This document shows, piece after piece, positions 7,635-14,586 of a stretch of DNA of 26,115 nucleotides; positions within the stretch are counted from its first letter, which is position 1, and the number at the start of each line of letters is the position of its first letter. The notes under the pieces were generated by a model. That model saw nothing but the letters and a program-made list of their open reading frames with translations. It had not been told where the DNA came from and made no database searches. The translations under genes and the position numbers were made by a program. Source of the stretch: Actinomycetes bacterium (GTDB taxonomy: Bacteria; Actinomycetota; Actinomycetes; Actinomycetales; Microbacteriaceae); NCBI GenBank assembly GCA_023432005.1, contig JAEYVF010000030.1, positions 1 through 26,115 of the forward strand. The letters are read 5' to 3'.

Positions 7635-10418
7635 ATGCCCCGCAGGTCTCGAAGCGAATCCGAACTCTGTCATGCCGCCACCTGCCCCCGTGGCGTCATC
7701 GGAATGGCGATATCTGCGCTCGTAGTGATTGCGTGGCTACTGGCTGACGGCGCGGGCGCAGCCCACGCAGACCCCCTCCCCGCCGTGGTCATCAACGAGG
7801 TGGAGTCGAACGGGGGCGCGCCCGCCGACTGGGTGGAGCTGACGAACGTCGGCACCGAACCCGTCGACGTGAGCGGCTGGATCCTGAAAGACGACGACGC
7901 CCGCACCAAGGCCATCCCGGCGGGTACCACCATCGCGCCGGGCGGGTACTACACGGTCGTCGTCGACGAGAACCCGAACAAGTTCGGCCTCGGCGCTGCC
8001 GACAGCGCGCGGCTGTTCCTGCCTGACGGCACCACGCTCGTCGACGGCACCAGCTGGGGTCCGATCCACGCCACGCACACCTGGGGCCGCTGCGCCGACG
8101 GCACGGGCGCGTTCGTGCAGACCACCGCATCCACCAAGAACGCCGCCAACGCGTGCCCGGATGCCGCCGCCACCCTCAAGATCAACGAGGCGGTCAGCGA
8201 CGGCGGCACCCCGGGCGACTGGATCGAGTTCGTCAACACGGGCGACGTGCCCGTCGACGCGGGCGGGCTCGTCGTGCGCGACGAGGACGTGAAGAACCCC
8301 TACACGATCCCCGCCGGCACCTGGGTCGCGGCGGGCGGCTACCTCGTGCTCGACAACGGCACCCACTTCGCCTTCGGCCTCGGCAAGGGCGACTCGGTGC
8401 GCCTCTACGGCACCGACGGCACCACCCTGCTCGACTCCACCACCTGGCCCGCCGGCACCCACGCGGCGCCCTCGTGGGGCCGCTGCCCGGATGCGTCGGG
8501 CGCCTTCGCGGTCACCGCCGCGGCCACCAAGGGGGCCGCCAACCAGTGCACGGACCCCGGCACCGACCCCGGCGCCCCCGCGAACGTGAAGATCAACGAG
8601 GTCGAGTCGTCCGGCGGCAGCCCCGGCGACTGGGTGGAACTCGTCAACCTCGACACCGACCACCCCGCCGACCTCGCCGGCTACCGCATCCGCGACAACG
8701 ACACGAGCCACACCGCGGTGCCGTTCCCGGCGGGCACCACCATCGAATCCGGCGGCTACCTCGTGATCGAGGAAGACGCGCTCGGATTCGGTCTCGGCTC
8801 CGGCGACTCGGTCACCCTGTTCGCGCCCGACGGCACCACGGTGGTCGATACCACCACCTGGCTCGGCCACGCATCCGTCACCTGGGCGCGCTGCCCGAAC
8901 GGCACGGGCGACTTCCGCGACTCGGGCGCGCCCACCAAGGGCCTCGCGAACGACTGCACCACCACCGACCCCGGCACCGACCCGGAGCCGGGAGTGGAGG
9001 TGTGGCCCGGCGGCACCACCCTGACCGCCGTGCCCACCGACATCCCCTTCGACGGCGACCTCTCGGGCCTCGACTACGAGACCCCCGTGCTCGGCGACCC
9101 CATCCTGTGGGCGGTTACGAACGGCACGGGCGTGCTCTCGAAGCTCGCCCCCGGCACGGGCGGCGCCTGGAACGGCGCGAGCGGCTGGGGTGCGGGCAAG
9201 CAGCTCGCCTACCCCGACGGCTCCACCGCCCCGGATGCCGAAGGCGTCACGGTGGCCGACGGCGGCTCCGCGGGCGGGGTCTACGTGGCCACCGAGCGCT
9301 CGAGCGCGGCCAGCTCCACGAGCCGCCCCTCCATCCTGCGCTTCGACGTGAGCGGCACGGGCACCACGCTCACCGCCACCCACGAGTGGAACCTCGGCGC
9401 CGACCTCACCGCCACCGTCGGCACGATCGGCGCGAACTCGGGACTCGAGGGCATCACCTGGATCCCGGATGCGGTGCTCACCGCCCGCGGCTTCCTCGAC
9501 GAGGCCACGGGGCAGCGCTACGACCCCGCGCTCTACCCGAACCACGGAACGGGCGTGTTCTTCGTGGCGCTCGAGAAGACGGGCGACGTGTACGCCTACG
9601 TGCTCGACCTCACCGGCAGCGGCTTCACGCGCATCGCCACGATCGACACCCCCGGTGCCATGGAGGTCGACTACGAGCCCGAGACCCAGTTGCTGTGGGC
9701 GGTGTGCGACGAGGCGTGCGACGGCCGCACGGCCACGCTGCAGATCGGGGCGTCGGGCGCCTACGAGGTGACCCATCGCTACGCGCGGCCCGCGGCATCC
9801 GCCAACTACGCCAACGAGGGCTTCGCGCTCGCGCCGCAGTCGGCGTGCGTGTCGGGCCAGAAGCCGGTGTACTACGCCGACGACGCGAACACGGATGGCG
9901 TCTCGCTGCGCGTCGGCTCGGTGCGGTGCACGGCGCTGCCGGGTGGCGGCGGCGCCGACCCCGGCACGGGGCCGGGCGCCGGGGGCGCGACCCCTCCGCG
10001 CACCCCCGCCGAGTCCGAGCTCACGTCCGGTACCTCTGGCAGCGTGAGCGGGCCCACGTCGGCGCGCGCCGGCTCGACGATCACGGTCGCGGTGGGTGCG
10101 AGCCACGTGGGTGCGTTCGTCGACGGCTGGGTGTTCTCCACGCCCGCGCATCTCGGCACGCGCCTCGTCAACGCGGCGGGAACGGTGCAGTTCACTCTTC
10201 CCGCGACGCTCGTGCCGGGCGCGCACCGCGTCGCGGTGCTCGCCGCCGACGGCTCGGTCATCGGCTGGTTCGCGATCACGGTGCGGCCCGCGGCCCTCGG
10301 CGCCACGGGAGCGGATGCCGGGGCCACGGATGCGGGCCTCGCGCTCGCGGCGGCGCTGCTCGCGGCGGGCGCCGCGCTCGTGGTGCTGCGGCGGCGACGC
10401 GGGGCGGCATCCGACTAG
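7635..10418 (+). CDS. Secreted surface protein: three lamin-tail domains, phytase/esterase-like propeller, C-terminal sorting-type anchor
   Basis: A 927-residue exported protein. The signal peptide has its hydrophobic core at about 24-40 and a likely cleavage after AHA near residue 45. Three tandem lamin-tail domains follow (about 49-175, 178-306 and 317-442), each opening with INEVES or INEAVS and then a DW(V/I)E(L/F)(T/V)N strand, and each ending with WxRC and a second Cys; DPGTDPGAP-type linkers separate them. Residues about 455-770 resemble the phytase/esterase-like beta-propeller, with LEGITW, GVFFVALEKTGDVYAY and YANEGFAL. The C terminus has LGATG (888-892), a hydrophobic stretch and RRRR, like an atypical LPXTG sorting signal or a simple membrane anchor. 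The role is probably in extracellular binding or hydrolysis of phosphoesters or DNA. ATG 7635 supplies a basic n-region; ATG 7704 is an alternative. No ribosome binding site is visible, and the first ~120 bp look compositionally foreign. Confidence 0.85.
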   Translation: MPRRSRSESELCHAATCPRGVIGMAISALVVIAWLLADGAGAAHADPLPAVVINEVESNGGAPADWVELTNVGTEPVDVSGWILKDDDARTKAIPAGTTIAPGGYYTVVVDENPNKFGLGAADSARLFLPDGTTLVDGTSWGPIHATHTWGRCADGTGAFVQTTASTKNAANACPDAAATLKINEAVSDGGTPGDWIEFVNTGDVPVDAGGLVVRDEDVKNPYTIPAGTWVAAGGYLVLDNGTHFAFGLGKGDSVRLYGTDGTTLLDSTTWPAGTHAAPSWGRCPDASGAFAVTAAATKGAANQCTDPGTDPGAPANVKINEVESSGGSPGDWVELVNLDTDHPADLAGYRIRDNDTSHTAVPFPAGTTIESGGYLVIEEDALGFGLGSGDSVTLFAPDGTTVVDTTTWLGHASVTWARCPNGTGDFRDSGAPTKGLANDCTTTDPGTDPEPGVEVWPGGTTLTAVPTDIPFDGDLSGLDYETPVLGDPILWAVTNGTGVLSKLAPGTGGAWNGASGWGAGKQLAYPDGSTAPDAEGVTVADGGSAGGVYVATERSSAASSTSRPSILRFDVSGTGTTLTATHEWNLGADLTATVGTIGANSGLEGITWIPDAVLTARGFLDEATGQRYDPALYPNHGTGVFFVALEKTGDVYAYVLDLTGSGFTRIATIDTPGAMEVDYEPETQLLWAVCDEACDGRTATLQIGASGAYEVTHRYARPAASANYANEGFALAPQSACVSGQKPVYYADDANTDGVSLRVGSVRCTALPGGGGADPGTGPGAGGATPPRTPAESELTSGTSGSVSGPTSARAGSTITVAVGASHVGAFVDGWVFSTPAHLGTRLVNAAGTVQFTLPATLVPGAHRVAVLAADGSVIGWFAITVRPAALGATGADAGATDAGLALAAALLAAGAALVVLRRRRGAASD

Positions 10419-10470
10419 GTTTCGATACGCGTGCGGTCGCTTCGCGCCCGCGTGCTGCTCAACCAGCGGG
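10419..10470. repeat. Dispersed hairpin repeat (TTTCGATACGC family), copy 1
   Basis: The 52-bp element starts at the base after the stop of the lamin-tail gene. It reads GTTTCGATACGCGTGCGGTC, then a hairpin core, then GCTGCTCAACCAGCGGG. It matches the second copy at 11489-11540 over almost its full length. Its core has a GCGGTCGC/GCGCCCGC stem with one mismatch and a TTC loop. Similar 'TTTCGATACGC...CTCAACCAGC' elements recur in Microbacteriaceae genomes (from memory), usually between genes. A terminator role for the upstream gene is possible. Confidence 0.75.
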
Positions 10471-10521
10471 GTGCAACGGCCGGCGGGCGCCTGGCGGCGG
10501 GGGAGCGGCTCGCATGGCTGC

Positions 10522-10899
10522 TCAGTACGGCGCTTCGAGCCCCGCGAACATGGGGAAGTGCTTCACATTGCGGGTGAGGAGCCGCGCGTCGAGCGAGACC
10601 GCCGTCGCGGCGATCGCGAGGTCGGCGGTGTCGATGCCGCGGTTGCGGGGCAGCCATTCGCGACCGAGCTCGCCTGCCAGCTCGACGAGTTCGGCGCCGA
10701 AGGGATGCCACACGAACACGTCGAGTAGCCGGCGGGTTGCCTGCTTCTCGCGGGGCCGCATCCCTGCGAGGACCTCGAGGCGGGTCAACTCGCTCGCGTG
10801 AAGGGGGCCGCCGCGACGCGCCTCCTGCAGGAGAGAGGTCGCGGCGACACTGCCGCGGAGCACGTCGATGATGACCGAGGTGTCGACGAGGACGGTCAT
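10522..10899 (-). CDS. vapC: VapC-type PIN-domain ribonuclease toxin
   Basis: A 125-residue single-domain PIN protein. The acidic site is recognisable: D6 in VLVDTSVIID, E42 in LTRLEVLAG, and D90 and D93 in GIDTADLAIAATA. The TRNVKHF segment after strand 4 is also typical. VapC toxins are Mg-dependent endoribonucleases that usually cut tRNA or rRNA and arrest growth when their antitoxin is lost. The ATG overlaps the stop of the upstream antitoxin gene by four bases (ATGA), the usual layout of type II pairs. All catalytic acids are present, so the toxin should be active. The RNA target cannot be predicted from the sequence. Confidence 0.92.
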   Translation of the reverse strand: MTVLVDTSVIIDVLRGSVAATSLLQEARRGGPLHASELTRLEVLAGMRPREKQATRRLLDVFVWHPFGAELVELAGELGREWLPRNRGIDTADLAIAATAVSLDARLLTRNVKHFPMFAGLEAPY

Positions 10900-11153
10900 C
10901 CGTCGAGCGTTCCATCGAGCCGACGCCCGGAGCGCACGCTCTCCACATACCCCACACCGTCATATTCGCGGTCGCCCCACGCGCTCGTGGCGTCGGCGAT
11001 CGCCCGGAGGTCGGCCTCGGCGTCGCGCTCGGGCGCGTAGACGACGGTGACGGCGTGGCGGATGAGCGCCGAGATCGAACGGCCCGTACGCGCGGCCTCA
11101 GCGTCGAGGAGTCGCCGCTCCTCGTCGCCGAGGGAGATCTGGGTACGCTGCAT
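10896..11153 (-). CDS. vapB: VapB-type ribbon-helix-helix antitoxin
   Basis: An 85-residue protein. The N-terminal segment QRTQISLGDEERRLLDAEAARTGRSISALIRHAV is a ribbon-helix-helix DNA-binding domain: strand QRTQISL, then two helices with the conserved GRSISALIRHAV turn. The acidic/aromatic C-terminal tail (about 50-85) would wrap the toxin. It neutralises VapC and represses the operon as a complex. A perfect 7-4-7 palindrome lies at and before the start codon, as expected for autoregulation. A TAGCAT box six nt before the ATG suggests a leaderless mRNA, and no ribosome binding site is visible. It overlaps vapC by 4 bp, so the two are translated together. Confidence 0.88.
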   Translation of the reverse strand: MQRTQISLGDEERRLLDAEAARTGRSISALIRHAVTVVYAPERDAEADLRAIADATSAWGDREYDGVGYVESVRSGRRLDGTLDG

Positions 11154-11170
11154 GATGTAATGCTACATCA
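11153..11170 (-). promoter_or_regulatory. vapBC operator palindrome overlapping a leaderless promoter
   Basis: TGATGTA-ATGC-TACATCA is a perfect inverted repeat with a four-base spacer, sharing its first base with the A of the vapB start codon. On the coding strand it contains TAGCAT, a TANNNT -10 box six nt before the ATG. Binding of the VapBC complex here would block the polymerase directly. Operator function is inferred from position and symmetry. Confidence 0.7.
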
Positions 11171-11192
11171 CCAGTCGCGCGGTGGCCGGAAG

Positions 11193-11408
11193 TCAGTCGA
11201 GCTCCTCGTACTCGTAGCCGTCACGGATGATCTCGTTGAAGTAGCGGCCCTTGCTGTCGGCGCGGAGGAGCGCGCGGTAGACGAAGTCGGGCACGCCGAA
11301 GTAGCGGTAGGTGCGGTCGTTCGTGAAGCGGATGTCGAGGCGCTCGCGGGGCGGGTCGTAGCGGATCGCGGCGATCGTGGAGGAGTCGAGGATCTCGATC
11401 CAGTGCAT
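11193..11408 (-). CDS. KTSC-domain protein
   Basis: A 71-residue protein covering essentially one KTSC domain: an N-terminal S..I..I.YD strand pair, then LDIRFTNDRTYRYFGVPDFVY, then ALLRADSKGRYFNEIIRDGYEYEEL. The last block carries the family's conserved S-x-G-x-(Y/F)FN-x-x-I. KTSC domains are small beta-rich modules, often fused to nucleases or lysyl-tRNA synthetases; their function as stand-alone proteins is unknown. The ATG at 11408 was chosen because the family homology begins right after it, and the upstream in-frame sequence is a proline/histidine-rich non-coding translation. It stands alone on the minus strand, upstream of the vapBC operator region. Confidence 0.8.
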   Translation of the reverse strand: MHWIEILDSSTIAAIRYDPPRERLDIRFTNDRTYRYFGVPDFVYRALLRADSKGRYFNEIIRDGYEYEELD

Positions 11409-11488
11409 CTGGCAATGATGCGCGTGTGGGGGCGGCGAGGGATAGGGCGGATGGGGCTGCGTGCCCTCACGTATCACGCGTGCGATGG

Positions 11489-11598
11489 GTTTCGATACGC
11501 GTGCGGTCGCTTCGCGGCCGCGCGCTACTCAACCGGCGAGTGGGGGCGCGCTGCTCAACCAGCGAGTGGGGGCGCGTTCCTCACCCAGCGAGTGGGGC
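11489..11598. repeat. Dispersed hairpin repeat copy 2 with three 26-bp tandem units
   Basis: The element begins like copy 1 (GGTTTCGATACGCGTGCGGTC). It contains a GCGGTCGC-TTC-GCGGCCGC hairpin that pairs fully if one G-T pair is allowed. From 11521 the distal part, CTCAACC(A/G)GCGAGTGGGGG preceded by CGCGCT, is repeated three times: 11521-11546, 11547-11572 and 11573-11598, with a few substitutions. Together with the flanks it fills the 230-bp spacer between the KTSC and DUF1801 genes, in which no gene is supported. Confidence 0.85.
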
Positions 11599-11638
11599 GG
11601 CGCTCGACGCGGACCGTCGAGCGCGGCATCATGGCCCC

Positions 11639-11992
11639 ATGAGCGACGGAGCCGCAGCGGTCGAGGCGTACCTCGCGGGGTTCGAGCCCGCGGTGCAGGA
11701 GCGGATGCGGCGGGTGCGGGCCGCGATCCTCGCGGAGGTGCCGGGCGGCGAGGAGCGGATGCGCTACGGCATCGCCGCGGTCATGCTCGGCGGGCGGTAC
11801 GCGCTCCACTACGCGGGGTGGAAGAATCACATCGGGCTCTACCCGGTGCCGCCGCTCCCGGAGCCGCTCGAGACGGAGGTCGCGCCGCTGCGGTCGGGCA
11901 AGGACACGCTCGTGCTGAAGCACGCCGACCCGCTGCCGGAGCACCTCATCCGTCGCGTCGCCCGCGCGATCGTCGAGCTGCGCGGCACCTGA
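11639..11992 (+). CDS. DUF1801 / YdhG-like (CyaY-fold) protein
   Basis: A 117-residue protein. AVEAYLAGFEPAVQERMRRVRAAILAEVPGGEERMRYGIAAVMLGGRYALHYAGWKNHIGLYP matches the DUF1801 family: a helix pair, then the beta strands with the conserved 'Y.IA...' and 'HIGLYP' blocks. The end, LRSGKDTLVLKHADPLPEHLIRRVARAIV, is also typical. Members share the CyaY/frataxin-like fold and are sometimes called iron chaperones, but their role is unproven. The start at 11639 agrees with the family N terminus; the upstream open frame is translation of the tandem repeat. The 3' end faces the lipoprotein gene with 13 bp between stop codons, filled by a small hairpin. Confidence 0.85.
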   Translation: MSDGAAAVEAYLAGFEPAVQERMRRVRAAILAEVPGGEERMRYGIAAVMLGGRYALHYAGWKNHIGLYPVPPLPEPLETEVAPLRSGKDTLVLKHADPLPEHLIRRVARAIVELRGT

Positions 11993-12007
11993 GACGCGCG
12001 ACGCGTC
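11993..12007. terminator. Short hairpin between convergent genes
   Basis: GACGCG-CGA-CGCGTC is a perfect 6-bp stem with a 3-nt loop, lying exactly between the stops of the DUF1801 gene and the minus-strand lipoprotein gene. There is no T-tract on either side. It may act as a weak bidirectional terminator; the call rests on position and symmetry only. Confidence 0.35.
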
Positions 12008-12932
12008 ACCACTCGTACTCGACGCCCTCGCGCTCGACCCCCTGGAAGCCGGGCGACTCGGGCGCCGAGACGTTCACGGTGAACTCGGCCTCGGGCGTGA
12101 TGAGACGGTCGTCGCAGAACTTCACATACGTCACCCCGCCCTCGTCGTCGCCGGGAACCCCCGCCGCCACCTCGGTGCCGAACTCCCGCCCGTCGATGAG
12201 CAGCGTCACCGTGACGGGCCCCGCATACGGGCGGCCGTCACGGTCGAGGTTGCGCGTGAACGACACGTACACGCACGGGTGCTCGCCGTACGACGGCCTC
12301 GGCTGGAACCTCTGCACGGCCTCCGGCTCGATGAACGCGGGCGCGCCCGCGGCGAAGATCCCGGATGCGACCTCGCCCGGCTCGGCCGGCCAGGCGCCGA
12401 ACGCCGCCTCGTACGCGGTATGGGGGAGCGACACCACCGTCTCCTCGAGGCCGAGCTCGGGCTCGTCGTCGTAGGACATGAACGCCGTGCTCGCCTGCGT
12501 CGTGACGCGGGCGCCCTCGCCGAACACGGCGACCGCATCCGGCACCCAGTCGTACCCGGAGTCGACGCCCCGCGTGACCACGAGCGTCACATTGCCCTGC
12601 GGCGAGCGGCCGTCGTTGATCGACCACGCCGCACGCCCCACCTCGCGCAGGAACTGCTCGCCGTCGGCGATGTGCATCTCTGCATCGATCGTCACCCACA
12701 GCACGAGGTCGATGCCCGTCGACGAGAACAGACCGCCCTCGCCGGGGCTGTACCACGGCTTCGTGTACGCGTTCGCGTTGTCGATACCGGGAACGGCCTC
12801 GAGCGCGGCGGCCACCTCATCCGAGGTGCGGCCGCCGTCGCTCGGCGAGTTGCGGTAGGTGGTGCACGCCGTGAGACCGGCGATGAGCAGAAGGGCCGAG
12901 ACGGATGCGACGAGCAGCCGGGCGCGCCCCAT
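12006..12932 (-). CDS. Lipoprotein of unknown function
   Basis: A 308-residue protein with a lipoprotein signal peptide: RARLLVASVSALLLIAGLTAC, lipobox LTAC with the acylated cysteine at 23. The mature part begins with a polar linker (TTYRNSPSDGGRTSDE) and contains two further cysteines (HPCVYVSF and KFCDDRL), which could form a disulfide outside the membrane. No domain was recognised. The N-terminal half (VAAALEAVPGIDNAN...) somewhat recalls periplasmic/BON-like modules, but that is not a firm match. It starts 2 bp after the stop of the membrane-protein gene and is therefore the second gene of a two-gene operon. Confidence 0.8.
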   Translation of the reverse strand: MGRARLLVASVSALLLIAGLTACTTYRNSPSDGGRTSDEVAAALEAVPGIDNANAYTKPWYSPGEGGLFSSTGIDLVLWVTIDAEMHIADGEQFLREVGRAAWSINDGRSPQGNVTLVVTRGVDSGYDWVPDAVAVFGEGARVTTQASTAFMSYDDEPELGLEETVVSLPHTAYEAAFGAWPAEPGEVASGIFAAGAPAFIEPEAVQRFQPRPSYGEHPCVYVSFTRNLDRDGRPYAGPVTVTLLIDGREFGTEVAAGVPGDDEGGVTYVKFCDDRLITPEAEFTVNVSAPESPGFQGVEREGVEYEW

Positions 12933-12934
12933 GG

Positions 12935-13450
12935 TCAGCAGTAGTCCTTCGTGAACTCGAGGTGGTAGGTGTCGCCCGTGTCGACGACCACGTAGGTATA
13001 GCGCATGGCGATGTCCTGCTCGAGCACGTCGCGCGTCGCCTTCTGCGCGCAGAGGCCGGGGCCGACGACGCCCTCGAGCGCCTCGGCGTTCACGGCGGCC
13101 GGGTCGACGTCGACGAGCTCGTAGAAGTAGTGGATGGCGTCCTGCTCGGCCGTCACGTCGGTGATGTAGGTCACCTGGTCGAGCTGCTGCGGCGGGTCGA
13201 ACGCCTCGAGCGCATCCTCGACCGCCTGCTCGATCACCTGCTGCTTCGACGGGCCGCTCGCGGCCTCGATGATCGCGCGTACCGTGAACGACGCGGCGAC
13301 GGCGACGAGCGCGGCGCCCACGGCGGCGAGCACCTTCACCCAGGTGGCGACCTTCTTCCTCGGCGCCACGGGCGGCGCAGCGGCCGCGGCATCCGAAGTG
13401 CTGGGCGCCTGCGGCGCGGTCGGCTGGTCGGTGCCGGATGCGTCGGACAT
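12935..13450 (-). CDS. Single-span membrane protein of unknown function
   Basis: A 171-residue protein. Residues 1-32 are Ala/Pro/Ser/Thr-rich and end in PRKK. A transmembrane helix occupies about 35-58 (TWVKVLAAVGAALVAVAASF), and a ~110-residue extracytoplasmic domain follows. That domain has two cysteines, in GPGLCAQKATRD and at the very C terminus (TKDYC), the spacing of a C-terminal disulfide pattern (LC...R...Y.Y....Y...F...C) found in various actinobacterial exported proteins. The ATG at 13450 has a close purine-rich AGGGGG site. It is the first gene of an operon with the lipoprotein 2 bp downstream; both probably act at the cell envelope. It is divergent from the GyrI-like gene. Confidence 0.78.
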   Translation of the reverse strand: MSDASGTDQPTAPQAPSTSDAAAAAPPVAPRKKVATWVKVLAAVGAALVAVAASFTVRAIIEAASGPSKQQVIEQAVEDALEAFDPPQQLDQVTYITDVTAEQDAIHYFYELVDVDPAAVNAEALEGVVGPGLCAQKATRDVLEQDIAMRYTYVVVDTGDTYHLEFTKDYC

Positions 13451-13535
13451 CCATCCCCCTTGGATTCGTGGTGTGCGGCGCGGTTCGGGCGCCCGCCGGT
13501 CCCGAGAGTCTTTCACGAACGTCGGCACCCTCCGG

Positions 13536-13541
13536 TACCTT
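13536..13541 (+). promoter_or_regulatory. Predicted -10 box (TACCTT) of the GyrI-like gene
   Basis: TACCTT matches TANNNT and ends six nt before the ATG at 13548, with no Shine-Dalgarno sequence between. This is the same leaderless arrangement seen at several other genes of the window. TTTCAC at 13511-13516 could serve as a -35 but at 19-nt spacing, so it is weak. Confidence 0.5.
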
Positions 13542-13547
13542 GCCGCC

Positions 13548-14156
13548 ATGTCCGAGAAGGCCGACCTCAAGAAGAGCGATCCCTACCGCGCGACCGCGGG
13601 GGCGTTCCGCATCCTCGAGGTGCCGCCGCAGCGCTACCTCGCGATCGACGGCAGGGGCGACCCCAACACCGCCGTCTTCGCCGAGGCCGTCGAGGCGCTC
13701 TTCCCGTTCGCCTACGCCGTCAAGTTCGCGAGCAAGCGCGAACTCGACCGCGACTACGTCGTCATGCCGCTCGAGGGGCTGTGGCGCGCGCACGACATGG
13801 CCGCCTTCACGACGGCGCGCGACAAGACCGCGTGGAACTGGACGCTGCTCGTCCTCCAGCCCGACTGGATCGACGAGGCGATCGTGGATGCCGCTCGCGC
13901 CGCCGTCGAGCGCAAGGGCGCGCCGCCGCGCCTCGACGACATCCGCTTCGAGACCCTCGCGGAGGGGCGCTGTGTGCAGACGCTGCACGTGGGCCCGTTC
14001 GACGCCGAGGGGCCCGTGCTCGCGGCGATGCACGACGAGCTCATCCCCGAGAACGGCCTCACGATGACGGGCGCGCACCACGAGATCTACCTGAGCGACC
14101 TGCGACGCACCGCGCCCCAGAGGCTGCGCACCATCCTCCGACAGCCCGTCGCCTAG
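13548..14156 (+). CDS. GyrI-like small-molecule-binding domain protein
   Basis: A 202-residue cytoplasmic protein. The pattern KADLKKSDPYRATAGAFRILEVPPQRYLAIDGRGDPN at the start, PLEGLWRAHD in the middle and GRCVQTLHVGPFDAEGPVLAAMHDELIPENGL towards the end match the stand-alone GyrI-like (SHV) domain family. In this family a cleft between two pseudo-symmetric beta-alpha-beta units binds hydrophobic small molecules; some members are cyclopropanoid hydrolases, others bind drugs. No DNA-binding domain is attached. ATG 13548 follows a probable leaderless promoter. It is monocistronic as far as visible, divergent from the membrane-protein/lipoprotein pair. Confidence 0.85.
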   Translation: MSEKADLKKSDPYRATAGAFRILEVPPQRYLAIDGRGDPNTAVFAEAVEALFPFAYAVKFASKRELDRDYVVMPLEGLWRAHDMAAFTTARDKTAWNWTLLVLQPDWIDEAIVDAARAAVERKGAPPRLDDIRFETLAEGRCVQTLHVGPFDAEGPVLAAMHDELIPENGLTMTGAHHEIYLSDLRRTAPQRLRTILRQPVA

Positions 14157-14183
14157 GCCGTCGCCTGGGCCCCGCCTGGGCCC
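14148..14183. repeat. Three imperfect 12-bp tandem units at the GyrI-like gene stop
   Basis: GTCGCCTAGGCC, GTCGCCTGGGCC and CCGCCTGGGCCC follow one another; the first contains the stop codon TAG. In the other units the stop position reads TGG. The array probably arose by slippage after the stop. It is G/C-rich and could fold, but no regular terminator structure is evident. Confidence 0.7.
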
Positions 14184-14242
14184 CCGCCCCTCGTGAGACC
14201 AGGATGCGATACGTTGTGGCGGCGTCGAGTTGAGGAGAAGTC

Positions 14243-14503
14243 GTGAAGATCATCGCGAAGTACGGCGCGCTCATCGCGGGCGCGGCGCTCGCCATCGCGG
14301 GCGCGATCGTGCTGTTGGCCCAGCGCGCCGCGAGCGACTTCAGCGCCTACGGCGCCGTCGAGGCCACGGGTCTCGCCCAGAAGGATCCGACGGCGCCCGA
14401 CCCGACCTTCGGGGTGTTGCTCTCGGCCGTCGGGGTGGCCCTCGTGTTCGCGTGGGTCGTGCTCCGCCTCGCTCGTCGTCGCACCGCCTCGCCCCGCGCT
14501 TAG
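14243..14503 (+). CDS. Small two-helix membrane protein of unknown function
   Basis: An 86-residue protein starting at GTG 14243 behind a strong GAGGAGAAG ribosome binding site, which fixes the start. There are two hydrophobic segments: about 5-26 (AKYGALIAGAALAIAGAIVLLA) and 56-76 (FGVLLSAVGVALVFAWVVLRLA). The basic C-terminal tail RRRTASPRA suggests a cytoplasmic C terminus. The loop between them is polar and 25-30 residues long. No family was recognised. It stands alone between the GyrI-like and SDR genes on the same strand; a TACGTT box at about 14210 could be its -10. Confidence 0.7.
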   Translation: MKIIAKYGALIAGAALAIAGAIVLLAQRAASDFSAYGAVEATGLAQKDPTAPDPTFGVLLSAVGVALVFAWVVLRLARRRTASPRA

Positions 14504-14586
14504 GGGGTCTCGGCCGTCCACCGACGCCCGCGCGCCCCGCGAGAATGGAGGTGCGGGGCGTCGCCCCCGCTCCGACGGAGGATGCC

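Noticed and set aside
7382..7636. 84-codon minus-strand frame overlapping the end of the STAND gene
   Set aside because: No family resemblance; half of it is antisense to the STAND gene, and its ATG has no ribosome binding site or promoter box.
7737..10226. Very long minus-strand frame opposite the lamin-tail gene, and a long plus-strand frame at 8153-10801
   Set aside because: Both are G/C-bias shadows, full of Arg/Gly/Ala/His without domain structure. The lamin-tail frame carries a signal peptide, repeated domains and an anchor.
12006..14081. Continuous minus-strand frame that would fuse the lipoprotein to ~380 upstream codons
   Set aside because: The upstream part is antisense to the GyrI-like gene and out of frame with the membrane-protein gene. 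A lipoprotein signal peptide fixes the real start at 12932.
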